From NCBI GenBank assembly GCA_029204225.1, contig CM055092.1:25645274-25709273 (forward strand): a stretch of DNA of 64,000 nt. Reading direction: 5' to 3'. The notes under the pieces are model-generated. The model was not told the DNA's origin. It saw only the letters and a program-made list of their open reading frames with translations, and made no database searches. The position numbers and the translations under genes were made by a program. Origin of the DNA: Diphasiastrum complanatum. Its lineage: Eukaryota > Streptophyta > Lycopodiopsida > Lycopodiales > Lycopodiaceae. Positions 45,105 through 56,622 of the stretch are shown one piece after another; the first letter of the stretch is position 1, and every line of letters starts with the position of its first letter.

Positions 45105-46836
45105 ATGACTTCAATGGGATCTTATCTATTAGAGCAAAGTGAGAGACTCACTTCTACAAATTATGGTACATGGAAAGTGAGGATAGAATCCATTCTTGTA
45201 CTCCAAGATCTAACAGATATAGTAAATGGGAATGAGGAGGAGCCTAATAATCCTCAAATAATTTCCAAATTCAAGAAAAGAGCATGTGTTTCTCTTCATG
45301 TTTTAAAGCTAAATGTCTATAATGATACTACTAAGAGAGATTAGCTCTTGTGTCAATGCTCGAGAAGCATGGAGTATTCTTCAATCCATTTATGAGTCTA
45401 AAAACACTTCAAGAATCCTTACTCTAAGAAATATGATTTTTCAAAGTTTTCAAAGAAAGGATGAAAGTGCTTCATCCTGTGTTTCTAGAGTCAAGGATCT
45501 CCATAAAGATCTTTGTTGCATAGATGATTCTATTAAATCCAAAGAAATTTTTCAAGTTATTTTGAATGGATTAAGTGAGGATTTTGATACCATTGTTCAA
45601 TCTTATGCAATTAAAGAGGACTTACCCTCTTTAGAAGCCTTACAAGGAGTCTTGATAGCCGAGGAATATAGGCATCAAACTCGAGTGGCAAGATTTGAGA
45701 GATTGTCTCTCAAGGATGGAGGAAGTGATCAAGCACTATTCACCAAATCCAAGGAGAAGAGAAAAGACAAGAAGAATGGCAAGATCTCCAAGGACAACAC
45801 AAAAGCAATGGAGAAGACATCTGAGGAGGAGCCAAGCTCATCCAATGTGAAGAAGAACAAGTACAAGGTTACTTGTTTCTCATGTGGCAAGAAGGGGCAT
45901 TTTGCCTCCCAATGCTACAAAAGGAAAAAGCAAGCCAACATCACTTGTGAAGATGAATCTCCTTGTGACAAAGAAGATTCACTTATGATGTCTAACTTTT
46001 CATCTTCCTCTTTCAAGAATTCTAATGTATGGTGGCTAGATAGTGGTGTCTCATCCCACATGAGTAGTGATAAAAACTCTTTTTGTAATCTTGTACCATA
46101 CAAAGGATCTAGAAGTTGTATCTATAGAGCAAATGATGACGAATGTATGATAGAAGGCATAGGAAGCATATCTCTAGATAAGCTTGATCTCAATGATGTG
46201 CTCTATGTTCCTAGTTTGACTAAAAATCTAATAAGTGTAGGCCAACTCAATGATGATGGTCTACAAGTAGATTTTAAAGGTGGTACTTGCTTGGTCACAA
46301 AAGATAATGATATAATAGCATCATGTTCTCGTTTTGGAAGGTTATTCAAGCTTGATGGAAATGGAAATGCTAATCTTTGCTTGGATATTGTGCTACAAAT
46401 AAAGCTTTCAAATGAAGATCTATGGCATAGGAGGTTGGGCCATCCCAACTCCAAGGCCATGCAAAATATGTGCAAGTTGGAGCTAGCTTATGGTTTGCCT
46501 AAGTCCATGATCAAGGAGCCAAGTCCTTGTGATGCATGTTCATTGGCCAAATCACATGCAAGGCCACATCAAAGATCAACTATCAAGTCCAAAGCACCTT
46601 TGGAACTCATCCATAGTGACATCCATTTCTCATCCACCAAGAGCAAGCGTGAAGCTACATCTTTTATAGCATTTATTGATGATTACTCACATTTTTGTTG
46701 GGTTTACCTCTTATCTTCTAAAGCACTTGCATATGAAACTTTTTTGAAGTTCAAAGCTTTTGTTGAGAATCAATTATCTTGTAAAATTAAAGCTTTGAGA
46801 AGTGATAATGTGAATACATCTCCACAAAGTTCATAA
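45105..46836 (+). pseudogene. CopE gag, zinc knuckle, protease, integrase N-terminal half
   Basis: Gag starts MTSMGSYLLEQSERL (45105); a frameshift at about 45330 leads to the 507-codon frame. Motifs: AREAWSILQSIYESKNTSRI, zinc knuckle CFSCGKKGHFASQC (complete), protease WWLDSGVSSHM (DSG intact), LWHRRLGHPNSKAM, CDACSLAKSH, HSDIHFSSTKS, FIDDYSHFCW, RSDN. A frameshift at 46810 leads to SNGVAERKNRTLCECAKAL and FWGEAIGCANYLC (46880-46995). Confidence 0.9.
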
Positions 46837-47104
46837 ACTTTTGTAATGAAATTTCACTTGTTCCTACTCTCCTCAATCTAATGGAGTGGCCGAAAGAAAA
46901 AATAGAACTCTATGTGAATGTGCAAAGGCACTTAGACTAGGAGCCTCTCTTTCTAAAGATTTTTGGGGAGAAGCAATAGGATGTGCTAACTATCTTTGCA
47001 ATTTTTTGCCAAATCATGCTATAGAAGATATTTCATTATGAAAAGTTGTATGGAAGGAAACTCGAGGTCAATCATCTTAGAATATTTGGATGTGTATGCT
47101 TTGT

Positions 47105-47431
47105 ACATGTGACTATCACAACAAAGTCATTTGGATCAAAAGATTACGAGTGGAGCTCGGGATCATTCAAGAGGAGGAAACACCTTGCATCAATTGTGAT
47201 AGCATCTCGGCCCAATATCTTGCAAGTAATCCAATCTTCCATGCAAGAAGTAAACACATAGAGGTAGCACACCACTATGTAAGAGAGAAAGTTATGGATG
47301 GTGAGATTCTCCTTGAGCATGTATCAACTTCAAATTGTTATGCAGATTTACTCACCAAGCCTCTAGCTAAGAAGGACTTTGAAAGACATCGATCAAATCT
47401 TGGCGTGATCTCCAAGTCCTTAGTATTCTAA
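47105..47431 (+). pseudogene. CopE integrase-RNase H deletion junction and RNase H tail
   Basis: FGCVCFVHV (integrase) is followed within a few residues by KVIWIKRLRVELG, which belongs near the end of RNase H. Then SAQYLASNPIFHARSKHIEV, LLEHVSTSNCYADLLTKPL and the pol end. The deletion removed the whole RT. Confidence 0.88.
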
Positions 47432-47781
47432 ATATTATTTTTATTTTAAGGAGGAGTGTGAAAATATTGTAAAATTAAAATAATATTAAACTTAGAGATT
47501 CAAGTTTTGGTGTTTGTCCAAACTTGAGGTAGACTAGTCTAGTAACTTTCCAATTAGAGTCAAGTTAGTTTTTTGGCTTCATAGTGATGTGTAGGTCTAG
47601 AACCTATCAAGAAGCATTTGAGGCTACTCTTGTAGGTCAAAAAATTCTCAAAAAGAGAGATTCTCAAGTCTTATCCATCTCTTTTTTTGTCATCTAGTAG
47701 AGAGGTAGAGGCAATGTGGCATCTAGATTGTTCTCTCTCTTCACGAGTTCTAGAAGGCCTCTTGTATTGTAAGGTGGCAAT

Positions 47782-48502
47782 TTGGAGCTAGTCAAGAGCA
47801 TCAAAGGAAGGTTTTTTGGCAAAGATGTTATGGATCTATTTTTGCAGCTTATTGAAGACTCAAGTAAGGTCAAAGGAGTAGCAAGGAAGTGTTGTTCAAG
47901 TTTACTTTACTTGTTCTATCTCATGTTTGAGCTATTTCATGTGGATGTGTGCAAATTGTCAAGATATGGACAAACTAGCTACATTGTCTTGCAATATCTT
48001 ATTGTTGGAGTTGTACTAGCATTCTTGGCTGGTTTTGCTGATGGAAATGAAGCTATTGGAGGTTCATTATGTCACTCATTCATGGCCAAGTCATCAAGTG
48101 TTGATGATATCTTGTGGCAAGATGGAGATGGAGGCTCATTCATGGAGTTTTATGGTGGAGACATATCAAGAAAGGACAAAGTTGGAGGAGACAAGCAAGC
48201 AAATGATCATCACTCACATTTATTGTTTGGTTGCTGTGATTTTCCAGAGAGTTCAAAGTTTCAAACATGGAGGAATCATTTCATTCACATTCTATTTGGT
48301 TCTTCATGTTCTAGTTATATCTTGATGTGTAAAATTGATGTAAGAAATAGTGAGCATCCAATTTGGACACTATTCTCTATATCAATTATGAAAGATACTT
48401 TAGAACCTTAGAAAGAAGATCTATACTTAGGATGGAGATCATTCTAAAGTTGGATCAAAGTTCTATTGTCAAAACTATGCCAAAACTAGTTGAAGAGGGA
48501 GT
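47782..48502 (+). mobile_element. CopF internal 3' region with a 209-codon ORF
   Basis: Frame 47782-48411 opens at TTG; the first ATG-started part begins MDLFLQLIEDSS. Two hydrophobic segments (SSLLYLFYLMFELF, YIVLQYLIVGVVLAFLAGF) suggest membrane association. No RNase H is present, so this 3' end comes from the non-autonomous CopD family rather than from a pol-bearing copia. A polypurine tract (gaagagggag) touches the LTR at 48503. The 5' side is joined to the CopE LTR at an undefined point. Confidence 0.5.
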
Positions 48503-49156
48503 GTGAGAGATTTCAACTAGTTTAGTCTAGTTTAGTCACATTTTTGGTAAATTGTCAATAAGAGGCCAAAACTCATTTTAGACTTAGAGATAAACTTTTT
48601 GAAGTTATATTAGTTTAAAATACATTCAATAAACACTTTTGGAAAGTGTGGGAAAGTTGGTAGTCGAGTTTGAGAGAGATTCAAATTTGAACTTTGGGTA
48701 CATTGAATCTAGACCCAAAAATAGTAGGGTTTACATTTTGGAGGGAAAGCCAAGTGGCCAAATAGGGTTTGGAAACTCTATTAAAGCATGTAACTCGTGG
48801 AGAGACACATCTTCTCTCTTCTCTCTCTCATTTCATCATTATACATGGTTCTCTTTGGGTTCTACTACTCGTTGGTGCACTATCTTGGTGTTATCTTGCA
48901 ATTCTATGTGTAGAATGATCATTTATTGTTATTTTCGGTTCCACACATGTGAAATACAGTAGGGTACTAGAATTGTACGGACAGCAAACATATTTTATGT
49001 TTTGGTTCATGTTTGATCAATATCTCTTAGAGTTTGCATCTCATTTTGTATGTAGATGCTGATTTTTTTACATTGGCAGGATTGTTGGTTTGCTCCTTAT
49101 TGTAACCAAAGATTTGGGACATGGATTGGATCTTGAATGATCTGAAATCCTTTACA
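48503..49156 (+). repeat. CopF 3' LTR
   Basis: 654 bp, TGTGAGAGATTTC to CCTTTACA; inverted relative to the CopD LTR and homologous along its length. The flanks GGGAG and ATCAT do not match, arguing against a simple solo LTR. Confidence 0.92.
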
Positions 49157-49497
49157 ATCATCACTCATCTTAGACAAGAGTTTAAATTGAGAGCTTCGAA
49201 CATTGACTGCTATGTGGTCTTTGAATTAGTTGAGATAGGCCTGCACGCACTTTCTATTGATGTCTAACATTTGTCAATATGAACCTCATTTTGATTGCTC
49301 GTCATGTGTTGCCCCACCCAAGCAATTTTCTTGATAGCAATGTTACTGGAATATTAGATTTACATTAAGCATAAGTAGAATATACATGGATTAGATGTTG
49401 GCATGTCTTTAACAAATTTTATTATATTTGTTCAAAACATACGGTCTCATAATGATTACTTATGATGTGGTATAGAGTAGCTGGCTATAGTGTGTAT

Positions 49498-50238
49498 ATG
49501 TCATCGACGATGTCATCATCATCAGATAGCGAGTCATCTCATGATCGCAACAGCAGGTATATATTGTTATTGATATTGACATCAATTGCACTTTATTTGT
49601 TATTTGAATATGAGTGTATAATTTTTCTTGCAAATTTATTCTTACAATGACATTTGATTGGAATTATGAATTCTAGGAAAATTATCATACCTCCACGTGA
49701 TTTAGAGAAAGAAAAAAGAATTGAGCTTTATCACAGAAAAAATGAGCAATCAAGACTAAAGTACAATGAACAACTATTGATTGGTTCATCTTCAAGCTCT
49801 TCCATCAGTCAACGTAGACCGCCTATTGATCCATCACATGTATGTATATTGATTTACGTCATAATTTTTTTATTTGTAATAGCGATGTAATCTTATTTGC
49901 TCTTTGGATATAGTATATTGCTCTTTGGAAAGCCAAGACACCACTCCATCACAAATGAAGGTTGAAAATGCACTAAATGTACAAAGACTATTTTGTCAAT
50001 TTTTGTCACATCTTACAATACGTCACATGTTAGAATTTGTCAATTTTCACTTGAATGACACTAAAAGAATTTGTGCAATTTGCAATTGGATTATTGGACC
50101 AGTTTCAACCAGAATATGATGAGAGGATACCATGTACATGCACACAATGCAAAGGCCTTAGAATTCGGACAAGGAGGATTGTCAACGATCATATTTGGGC
50201 CAATGGAGTGCACACAGAGAATCCAAGAGTATGAGAGG
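49498..50238 (+). pseudogene. CACTA TNP2 transposase, N-terminal exons 1-3
   Basis: Exon 1 49498-49556 (MSSTMSSSSDSESSHDRN), exon 2 49677-49839 (IIIPPRDLEKEKRIELYHRK ...), exon 3 from 49914; splice phases agree (AG|G across the first intron). Exon 3 starts YIALWKAKTP, has several stops, and then gives LDQFQPEYDERIPC and CTQCKGLRIRTRRIVNDHI, the Cys/His block of the transposase-associated domain. Head-to-head with the ORF2-like gene at 43593, the same arrangement as at 15.6-16.9 kb; CopE/CopF lie between. Confidence 0.55.
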
Positions 50239-50350
50239 TAAACTCTTTAAAGTGTTTTACGGAAATGCTTTAATCTTTGACCCTTATGACACTTTAAGTA
50301 TAGTTTGGCCAATAAATAGTGAGCGATAGGATGAGTGCCACGATACTTTG

Positions 50351-50515
50351 AAGTTAATCTCTCACTTGCTTCTAAAAGGAAAAATCCAAATAGAATATTT
50401 AGATAAAGTTAATCTTTCACTTGCTTCTAAAAGAAAAAATCCAAATAGAATGATTAGATGAAGTTAATTTCTCACTTGCTTCTAAAAGAAAAAATCCAAA
50501 TAGAATGATTAGATT
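50351..50515. repeat. Three 55-bp tandem repeats
   Basis: Units start AAGTTAAT at 50351, 50406 and 50461, each with CACTTGCTTCTAAAAG and AAAAATCCAAATAGAAT. They lie in a TNP2 intron. Confidence 0.9.
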
Positions 50516-50566
50516 TAGTTAATCTTAATTTCCATATTCAATCACCCATAATAGACCATTCACGTC

Positions 50567-50679
<113 letters not shown>

Positions 50680-51026
50680 ATGAAAGAGTTAAAGGTAACC
50701 AACACTTCCAATTCTAGGAAGGTGTGTAGCCCTTGTTTTCTTCCATTAAAGACGTGGTTCAGATGTTTTCTGTTGGAAGATGAGTTCCACAAAAAAGCCC
50801 AAACGCCGTAGGGAGGGAGCATGTGGTGACATTCTGGAGTAGGATATAATCGTGTGGTTCAGGAGTTTTGATTAGCACTCTATAATGTTCTCTCTGTTTT
50901 TTGCTTCATGTGTGTTTAGGGTCGGTGTGGGTGGGTGTGTGTGTGTGCGTGTGTTTGAGTGCGTTTGTGTGTGTGTTTCATGCTACTGGTTTATGGTTTG
51001 TGCTATATATTGATTTATGTTTCATG

Positions 51027-51029
<3 letters not shown>

Positions 51030-51101
<72 letters not shown>
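51030..51101. repeat. (AG)n microsatellite, about 36 units
   Basis: Second AG tract, 353 bp after the first and in the same orientation; a (GT)n-rich patch lies between them near 50925-50978. Confidence 0.97.
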
Positions 51102-51104
<3 letters not shown>

Positions 51105-51111
51105 TAATACA

Positions 51112-52245
51112 TCTAACATTTTCAACTTTTGTAGAAGAAGGACCATAAGTTGGTTTCAAGAAAAAGAGTTGCGAGAGAGATCGAGAATATTATCGATATG
51201 ATAAATCACATGAATATTGATTTTGGATCATCATTGGTCCTAGATGATGCTCTTGTTGATGATGACCCCTTGTATGATATAATTAGTTCATCAATGCCTT
51301 GTGATTCAATCCATGTCTCCAAATCTCTAGAACGTTCTTACCACCCAACCACACCTATCCTAGATGTTGCACATGAGTCCTCCACGATACTCCACGTAGA
51401 TTCCACAAACTTGACCACCCCTTTAAAAAAGAGAACACGTCTTGGATGTATTATGACTGGGAGGAAATGTTTATCAAACATTGTTTCAACCTACTTCTTG
51501 TTATTTTGATATATAGAATTCTTCATCCTCATTTAGTGTTGGAGACAATAATCCTCGTAATGGACGTAGACGATGAATGCAATACAACGGTCCACATATA
51601 AAGCAATTACCTTGTCATCTATGTCAAGGCTTAAAAGAGATAATGGAAATTGATGAGCACATTATTCAAGAGACTAATGCATCTGAATCTAGCTCATCTA
51701 GATCTACTTCTTCGCAAACAAGTTCCAACAATGAAAATGAGCTTCCAATGAATGATGAATTTGAAGTCATGGGAGACATGTTGGATGATATGTACGAGAA
51801 CAATATTGCAGCTAGACACAATGAACAAGTTGAGGAGCCACTTTTGTCTAAAGAAGAAAGAAAATTGTGAGAAGAATCAAAGATCGCATTGTATCTTGGA
51901 GCAAAGACATCTCGTTTGGCGACTTCTCTACTTATATTAAATCTTCAAGCCAAATATAGATGGAGTGACCAAAGCCTCACATCATTATTTGAATAAATTT
52001 TTTTTTATCTACTTGTCATTTTTGCTTTGAAACAAAATTTACAATTTGGACAGCTACCTAGAGATGTAATAAATCGTCAAACCATACTTGAAGCACCCAC
52101 TTCCATAGATGTTGAGAATAGAAATTCTAATAGTCAAGATGATAAAATAATTTTTGAAAGTGAGAGTGATGATGAAAATCATCTAAGAAGAGATGAATTG
52201 CAAGATGCTGTCGCTGATGAAATTGATTCTTGTAATTTTGAATAA
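51112..52245 (+). pseudogene. CACTA TNP2 transposase, middle exons up to the core
   Basis: 51577-51870 reads LPCHLCQGLKEIMEIDEHII and an acidic linker (EFEVMGDMLDDMYENN). Past a TGA the same frame gives LYLGAKTSRLATSLLILNLQ and KYRWSDQSLTSLFE (51885-51992), the characteristic start of the TNP2 core. 52027-52245 is acidic and unassigned. The 51150-51509 frame is an acidic, Ser-rich exon candidate. The catalytic remainder is absent because the CopH insertion or deletion begins at about 52255. Confidence 0.6.
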
Positions 52246-52254
52246 AAATTGATG

Positions 52255-52745
52255 TCAATCCCCTTGAATTGAGCATATCCCTTGGCAACTAGTCTTGTTT
52301 TATAATTGTTCACACTACCATCTTGATTACGCTTGATCTTAAAGACCCATTTGCAAACAATAACATTTTGTATCTTTGATTGAGGATCAATAATTTTACA
52401 AGTATCTCAAACAATGCATCATGTACTCACCTCACTTTTCATTACATCAAATCACACTTTTGTTGCTACAGTTTCATTCACACTAGAAGGAACATCATCA
52501 AACTTAAGGTAGTAATAAGGGCAATAAAAATTAAACAATCATCAACTTGTAATTGCTTCTATCTTCCTTGTATTTGAACCTTGATGGTTGCATTTGGGCT
52601 CTGATACCATGTTAAAATCAAAGGTTATGAACCTCAATTGGATACTAAAACCTTGAAAAAACATCAAAGGTTTCACTTATATCTATTAGATAGAAAACTA
52701 GCACACAATTCAACCTATTTTGCATCTAATTGGCAAAGGCTTTTG
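52255..52745 (-). mobile_element. CopH: copia remnant (RT start, primer site, LTR part 1)
   Basis: Minus strand: 52255-52375 encodes the RT start ([26 protein letters not shown]). The primer complement ggctctgatacca lies at 52597-52609, and the 5' LTR begins TGTTAAAATC at 52610. Nearly all of gag, protease and integrase is missing between RT and primer site. CopG inserted into this LTR at 52745; the LTR resumes after 58828. Confidence 0.72.
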
Positions 52746-53438
52746 TGTGAAGAATTGAAAAAGATTATCTATGTTAGATATAGGGGTACATCAAGCATCT
52801 AGGTGTAGGATGTTGATAGGAATAAATTTGGCATAAATGGCAAATTATGCATTTTCACTTGTAATGCCACTATTGAGCCAAAATAGAGTAAGAGGCTAAG
52901 TAATGCTTTTGTTTAATGAATTCCAAGAGGTCCAATAGGATTTAGAGGTGGAACCTTGTGAGGTCCAATAGGAAATTGAGGTGTGCTTGAATATAGTCCA
53001 ATAGAATTAAGAGGTGCATGGATCAATGGTCCAATAGGATCAAGAGATGACAAAGTATGGTTCAATCATAGTTAAGCATAGTGGTAGATCGTGGATCTAC
53101 TAGTATCATTGTACTCCTCATTTTGAAGCTAATTGATTTGGTGATTATATGGATTTTGTGAGTTATTGGATTTCTAGCTTTCTCTCTCTATCCGAGAGCT
53201 CATGATGATTTTTCTCTCTCTACCCGAGGAGAGCAGCTTGTTTTTACTTAGATTATTTTTTGAATACTTCCCACACGTGTGAGTGAGAGTTGGATGTGTT
53301 TGAATGCATGTAGTAGTGTGTTTTTGCCATATTCAGATTGATTTTGAATCTCAATCTAATCTTAATCTTGGTGCATCTGCACACCTTTGGAGATCACAAG
53401 TACATGTTGTGGACAATCCACACGTGTGAAATTCAACA
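52746..53438 (+). repeat. CopG 5' LTR
   Basis: 693 bp. Palindromes CCCACACGTGTGAG (53270-53283) and CCACACGTGTGAA (53418-53430), the second ending 8 bp before the LTR end. Confidence 0.95.
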
Positions 53439-53450
53439 TGGTATCAGAAC
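53439..53450 (+). other. CopG primer binding site
   Basis: TGGTATCAGAAC, one base from the usual TGGTATCAGAGC; no gap to the LTR. Confidence 0.93.
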
Positions 53451-54193
53451 CTACCTAAGGTTACCATGCATTTTGATCCATCTTAGTGAAAACTTTTCAT
53501 CAATCTTGAGCTAGAAATTGTCAAGGCCCATTTTCCTAGCTATCTTGTTCAATTTTGGATCAAAAGAGATCAAAAGGACATTGATTGGGTCTGACTTGGT
53601 ATTGTACGGAATCAGGTGCTCAGACATGTGTGAGGAACATCCAAATTCAGTTTGGAAGTTCTCTCTCATGCTTGATCCATTTATCTTGCTTGATAGCTTG
53701 TTTTGAAGCTATTTTTGCTAGTTTTTGATGCAATTAGTTTCATTCCATTTGGTTGAGCCAATCAGAAGTTATAAGCTTTTGAAGAGGGTTAGGTATGGCA
53801 CGTAGACCTGGGTGGACACATTTGGTTTGGTCAAGAGATTTCTTGGGTGATCCAAAATCACAGTTGTATGCTTGCCAATCTCATCTATATGTGATCTAGG
53901 CACTGTTTTGAGATCTTAGCCATTTTGTTTCATGCAATATCATTGTATTTGAGTCAAATTTGGTTTCTTAGAGTACTTCACAGGTGCTAAGAGTTTTTGA
54001 TCCTAACTTTGCCTATACTCCATCATTTGATGTGAAATAGATCTTGTTTTATGGAGATTTGTGTAGCTAGTGAGAATCAATTCACAAATAGTTGCAAGAT
54101 CTTTCATAGGAGGAGATAGTACTCTATTATTGGATCTTATTGAGAGTGTGTAGCAACATTTATTATTCATAATTTGAGTTTTCTTCACTTCCA

Positions 54194-54883
54194 ATGTCTT
54201 CAATGGGTTCATCCTTGTTGAAACCAAGTGAAAGATTGTCCACTTCAAACTATTTAATTTGGAAAATGAGGATGGAGTCCATCTTGATCCTTCAAGATGT
54301 GATGGACATAGTTCTTGGCCTTGAAGAAGAACCACAAGTTTTTCAAGAGGTTCAAAAATACAAAAAGAGAGCTAGGATTGCTCTCCACTACATTAAGATG
54401 AATGTCTCTAATGAGATATTGAGGGAGATAGGTACTTGTACAATAGCCAAAGAAGCTTGGGATTGTCTCAAGACTATCTATGAGGCTAAGAATTTGAGAG
54501 TAAAAGATATTCATAGAGAACTTGCTTGTATTGGTGATTCCATCAATCAAAATGAGCTAGTTCAAGTCATTCTCAATGTCTTGAGAAGTGAATTTGATAA
54601 CCTTGTCCAATCCTATGCCATTAAGGAGGAGCTACCAAGTTTGGAGGCTCTCCAAAGTGTGCTAATTTTGGAAGAATCAAGACAAGAGTACAAGCTCTTG
54701 AGGATGGACAAGCTTTCTCTCACTCATAATGATGGCAAAGCTCTCTTTGCCAAGGATAAGCACAAAGGGAGGATCAAGAACCAACATCAACAATCCTCAA
54801 GAAAGGACAAAGTCAAATCCAAAGACAAAGATGAGGAGGAAGATGATTCCTCTAATGCTTCATCATCCAGGCTCAAGAAGTAG
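54194..54883 (+). pseudogene. CopG gag
   Basis: ATG 54194; SERLSTSNYLIWKMRMESIL, YKKRARIALHYIKMNVSNEI, AKEAWDCLKTIYEAK, then directly NLRVKDIHREL. About 27 residues present in the CopB gag (with SRILTLRNQIFQSF) are missing. The frame stops at TAG 54881-54883 just before the zinc knuckle (CFYCDKKGHYATKC), which continues in the same frame. Confidence 0.92.
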
Positions 54884-56118
54884 AAGATCAAGTGCTTTTA
54901 TTGTGACAAGAAAGGTCATTATGCCACCAAGTGCTTCAAGAAGAAGAATCAACTCAAGCAAGCCAACATTACCAATGAGAAGGATGACACTATTGCAAGT
55001 GATGGAGAGGGATCTCTTATGGTCTCTAGTTTCTCATCTACTCCTTTCAAGAAGGACGGCCTATGGTATATTGATAGTGGAGCCTCTTCACATATGTGTA
55101 GCTCCAAGGACTCTTTCTCTTCTATTGCACCTTATGATGGAGTCAAGAAATCAATATTCATTGCAAATGATTTTGAATGTCCTTTTGAAGGCATAGGGAA
55201 CATTCCCTTGAAGCTTGCATCCTGTAAAGTTCTTTCTCTCTCTAAAGTTCTTTATGTACCTAAGCTTATTAAGAATCTTATTAGTGTTGGCCAATTGCTT
55301 GATAATGGCCTTGATGTAAAATTCAATGTTGATACTTGCACTATCGAGAAGAATGATGAGATACTTGCATTAGGATCTAGATTTGGTGGCATCTATAAAC
55401 TAGATCCAAATGAGTATGTGAATGCTTGTAATGTTGCTTTTGTGAACAAGCTCTCTATGGAGGAATTATGGCATAGGAGGTTGGGACATCCCAACTACAA
55501 ATCCATGCTCTCTATGATCAAAGAAGCCAAAGCTATTAGCTTGCCAAAGTCACTCTCCAAGAAGATCAAGCCTTGTGAGGCTTGTGCTATTGCTAAATCT
55601 CACAAAATCCATTTACAAAATCTTCTATCAAAAGCAAACATCCTTTGGAGTTAATCCAATCGGATGTGCATTTCTCATCAACTACAAGCAAGGGAGGAGC
55701 CACTTGTTTTGTTACTTTCATTGATGATTACACAAGATTCACTTGGATATATCTTCTTGCTTCTAAGTCTATGGTGTTTGATCATTTCCTTATTTTTAAA
55801 GCTTATGTAGAGAAGCACTTCTCATTCAAGATTTAAGCTCTTAGAAATGATGGAGGTGGTGAATATATCTCCAATAAATTTCAAGATTTTTGTGAGCTTG
55901 AAGGCATTAAAAGAGAGTTCTCTTGTGCCTACTCTCCATCTCAAAATGGAGTGGTCGAGAGAAAGAATAGATCTCTATGTGAATGTGCAAAATCTATGAG
56001 AATTGAGGCATCTTTGTCCAAAGATTTTTGGGGATAAGCCATTAATTGTGCAAATTATCTTTGCAATAGGCTCCCACATATAGCTCTTGGAGGAAAGTCA
56101 CCATATGAAATCTTATTT
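54884..56118 (+). pseudogene. CopG zinc knuckle, protease and integrase
   Basis: Complete zinc knuckle CFYCDKKGHYATKC, protease WYIDSGASSHMC, LWHRRLGHPNYKSM, CEACAIAKSHK, a frameshift near 55615, then QSDVHFSSTTS, FIDDYTRFTW, TAA at about 55834, RNDGGGEYISN, SQNGVVERKNRSL, FWG followed by TAA at about 56036, and INCANYLCNRLP. The D-D-E residues are present but the chain is broken in three places. Confidence 0.92.
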
Positions 56119-56622
56119 TTGAAGAAGCCTAAGGTTGATCACCTTAGAGTTTTTGGATGCTTATGCTTTGTCCATATTCCCTTGGAAACAAGGAAGAAGG
56201 AAGATCCTAGTGCATGCAAAGGAATCATGGTTGGATACTCATCCACCAAGAAGGCCTATAGAGTCTTTATACTCTCTACTTCTCAAGTTATTAAAAGTAG
56301 AGATGTTGTCTTTCATGAAGATCAACACTCATCTTTTGAAGAGGCCGAGATCAAGAAATCTATGGATGCATCATCAATTATTAATTTTGAAGACAATCAT
56401 GATGTGATGGGGTCGAGATTTGAAGAAGACTCTCCTCGGATTTTTTCACCAAGAAGATCCATGAGAGATAGATCCGAGCCTAAGAGGCTCTCATATGTTG
56501 ACAAAGGCAAACAAGTGGATCTTGATTCCACTAATTATGTTTTTTATGTCTCTCATGAAGAGCCAAAGAGCCAAAGAATGTACAAGAGGCACTCAATACC
56601 AAGGAGTGGTATGATGCCATGA
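56119..56622 (+). CDS. CopG integrase C-terminal tail and linker
   Basis: HLRVFGCLCFVHIPLETRKK, GYSSTKKAYRVF and an acidic linker with SPRRSMRDRSEPKRLSY. Ends at a frameshift (about 56570) where the RT frame takes over. Confidence 0.88.
   Translation: MKKPKVDHLRVFGCLCFVHIPLETRKKEDPSACKGIMVGYSSTKKAYRVFILSTSQVIKSRDVVFHEDQHSSFEEAEIKKSMDASSIINFEDNHDVMGSRFEEDSPRIFSPRRSMRDRSEPKRLSYVDKGKQVDLDSTNYVFYVSHEEPKSQRMYKRHSIPRSGMMP

Larger units (their letters stand above)
45105..47780 (+). mobile_element. CopE: Ty1-copia element, internally deleted
   Basis: Plus strand. Gag from 45105, zinc knuckle, protease and integrase to about 47105, then directly the RNase H tail; about 1.9 kb with RT is missing. A polypurine tract (aaggaggag) precedes TGTGAAAATATTG at 47458, the start of its 3' LTR, whose end is not visible before CopF sequence. 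No 5' LTR. Confidence 0.85.

Noticed and set aside
48498-49161. CopF LTR as a solo LTR inserted in the CopE LTR
   Set aside because: The 5-bp flanks (GGGAG and ATCAT) differ and a polypurine tract precedes it, so it still has its own internal sequence.
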